Assembly (NCBI RefSeq): GCF_910592395.1
Contig: NC_088322.1
Coordinates: 3,100,001 to 3,164,000, forward strand
DNA length: 64,000 nt
Direction of reading: 5' to 3'
Source of the DNA: Lineus longissimus
Taxonomy: Eukaryota > Nemertea > Pilidiophora > Heteronemertea > Lineidae
Shown here: positions 63,261 through 64,000 of the stretch, one piece after another
Numbering within the stretch: the stretch's first letter is position 1
How the letters are laid out: each line of letters begins with the position of its first letter
Notes under the pieces: generated by a model
The model's input: the letters and a program-made list of their open reading frames with translations, nothing else
Databases searched by the model: none
Told to the model about the DNA's origin: nothing
Made by a program: the position numbers and the translations under genes

Positions 63261-64000
63261 CGGGTTTCACAGGTACCGTTTCACCGTTTAGGGAGGCTGC
63301 CTGTGGCCCCTCCCTACCCGGCTTGGTGACATATAAATCGATGTCAACCTAGTTTTCGATTGAGAACCACTGGTTACTGGCAAAGGAGAAGGTGTGGGGC
63401 GAAGGTCTTGACCCAATATAATCATGTGTGGTCGTGGATGTTTGGTGGTGGTGGTGGTGGTGGTGGTGGTGTGTGCGTTTGTGGGGGGGGGCATGGCCTA
63501 AATCAGCAATCCGTGGTGCACTTTTTGGTCCTGGTGGTATAAGGCGAATGAGAGGGGGATGCTTTACAGATCGCCACTTCTTGTTGGAAAAGGGCCAAAA
63601 GCGCCCCCCCCCCCCGCTCCATACCCAGAAGAGTGGAGGTGCTCTGGGCGGCAAGGTAGGGAGGTTCCCTACACAAAGACACTCACCTGTTTTTTCATTC
63701 AGACTGATTCTCTGCGCTATAGTTGTAATTTCAGGCACGGGCACCATTAGACCAATCGATTCGTCCCTAGCATAGCAAAAGGGACGAACTGCGAGCTGCT
63801 TATAAGCGAAACCGATTGGTTGCGAAAGAACGACCCGATTGGTCAGCTAGGTCTGTGACGGTCTTAAACTATTTTTGGACCAGAGGGGTTTTCCAATAGC
63901 AGAAAGCTTAAAATGCGTGGTGCGGGAATTCCCTCAATCTTGGAGCCCTCACATAGTAGACTCTGAACCCAGTCTCTTCGGATTCCGGGTTCGGATTGCG
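63261..64000. promoter_or_regulatory. Microsatellites and a cluster of CCAAT boxes at the window edge
   Basis: A (GGT)n run lies at about 63,446-63,473, and G and C homopolymers at about 63,483-63,490 and 63,603-63,615. Between 63,750 and 63,900 there are four CCAAT words: ACCAATCG at 63,751, ATTGGT at 63,814 and 63,838, and CCAATA at 63,893. Clusters like this, bound by NF-Y in animals, are typical of TATA-less promoters, so a gene may start just beyond the window. No coding exon is supported. Confidence 0.35.

Noticed and set aside
63349-63747. Histidine-rich and proline-rich frames around the GGT run
   Set aside because: They are translations of microsatellite and homopolymer tracts.

Overview
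This window is from an animal nuclear genome. The coding sequence is split by GT-AG introns whose phases match across exons, intergenic DNA is AT-rich with microsatellites, and nearly everything is transposon-derived. LINEs (one with a 2A peptide), Ty3/Gypsy elements, a Ginger transposon, a piggyBac relic and SAMD3-like genes together suggest a marine invertebrate such as a lancelet, hemichordate, echinoderm, mollusc or brachiopod. I cannot fix the species. I see no rRNA, convincing tRNA or CRISPR.

Layout. 0-2.2 kb: 3' exons of a SAMD3-like gene, one broken by a foldback repeat. 2.2-3.7 kb: two foldback MITEs around a tandem repeat. 3.7-5.8 kb: decayed CR1-like LINE. 5.9-15.7 kb: a complete-ended Ty3/Gypsy retrotransposon (298-bp LTRs with 7 differences, target duplication GAAG). 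It has a gag-pol frameshift signal and an extra third gene for a zinc finger plus TatD-type nuclease where env would lie. 16.4-17.4 kb: internally deleted piggyBac element. 18.5-19.3 kb: minus-strand LINE tail. 20.7-21.3 kb: broken SGNH-hydrolase gene directly upstream of a second Gypsy element (21.5-32.1 kb). That Gypsy element is split by a 5.27-kb intron-containing Ginger transposon, which itself holds a 5'-truncated LINE. 32.9 kb onward: a LINE with a 2A-led ORF1.

The main discovery is that this last LINE is cut within the first codons of its ORF2 by one 26,654-bp insertion (34,211-60,864). Its ends are CACAG-type terminal inverted repeats with a 2-bp AA duplication, and the interrupted endonuclease resumes in phase at 60,865. 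Inside the insertion are a single-exon CACTA/EnSpm-like transposase gene, a five-exon PB1/SAMD3-like gene, a gene of at least twelve exons with a Myb/SANT-like region, and a minus-strand HIRAN gene. A full LINE, itself split by a 4.4-kb DUF7869-type DNA transposon, sits in an intron of the second gene. The nesting is at least four levels deep (transposon in LINE in intron of giant transposon in LINE), and at three junctions the host frame can be followed straight across the insertion.

Most transposon reading frames carry stops, frameshifts or lost catalytic residues, so the window is largely a fossil bed. The cleanest coding content is the TatD ORF, the PB1/SAMD3-like gene and the multi-exon SANT-like gene.
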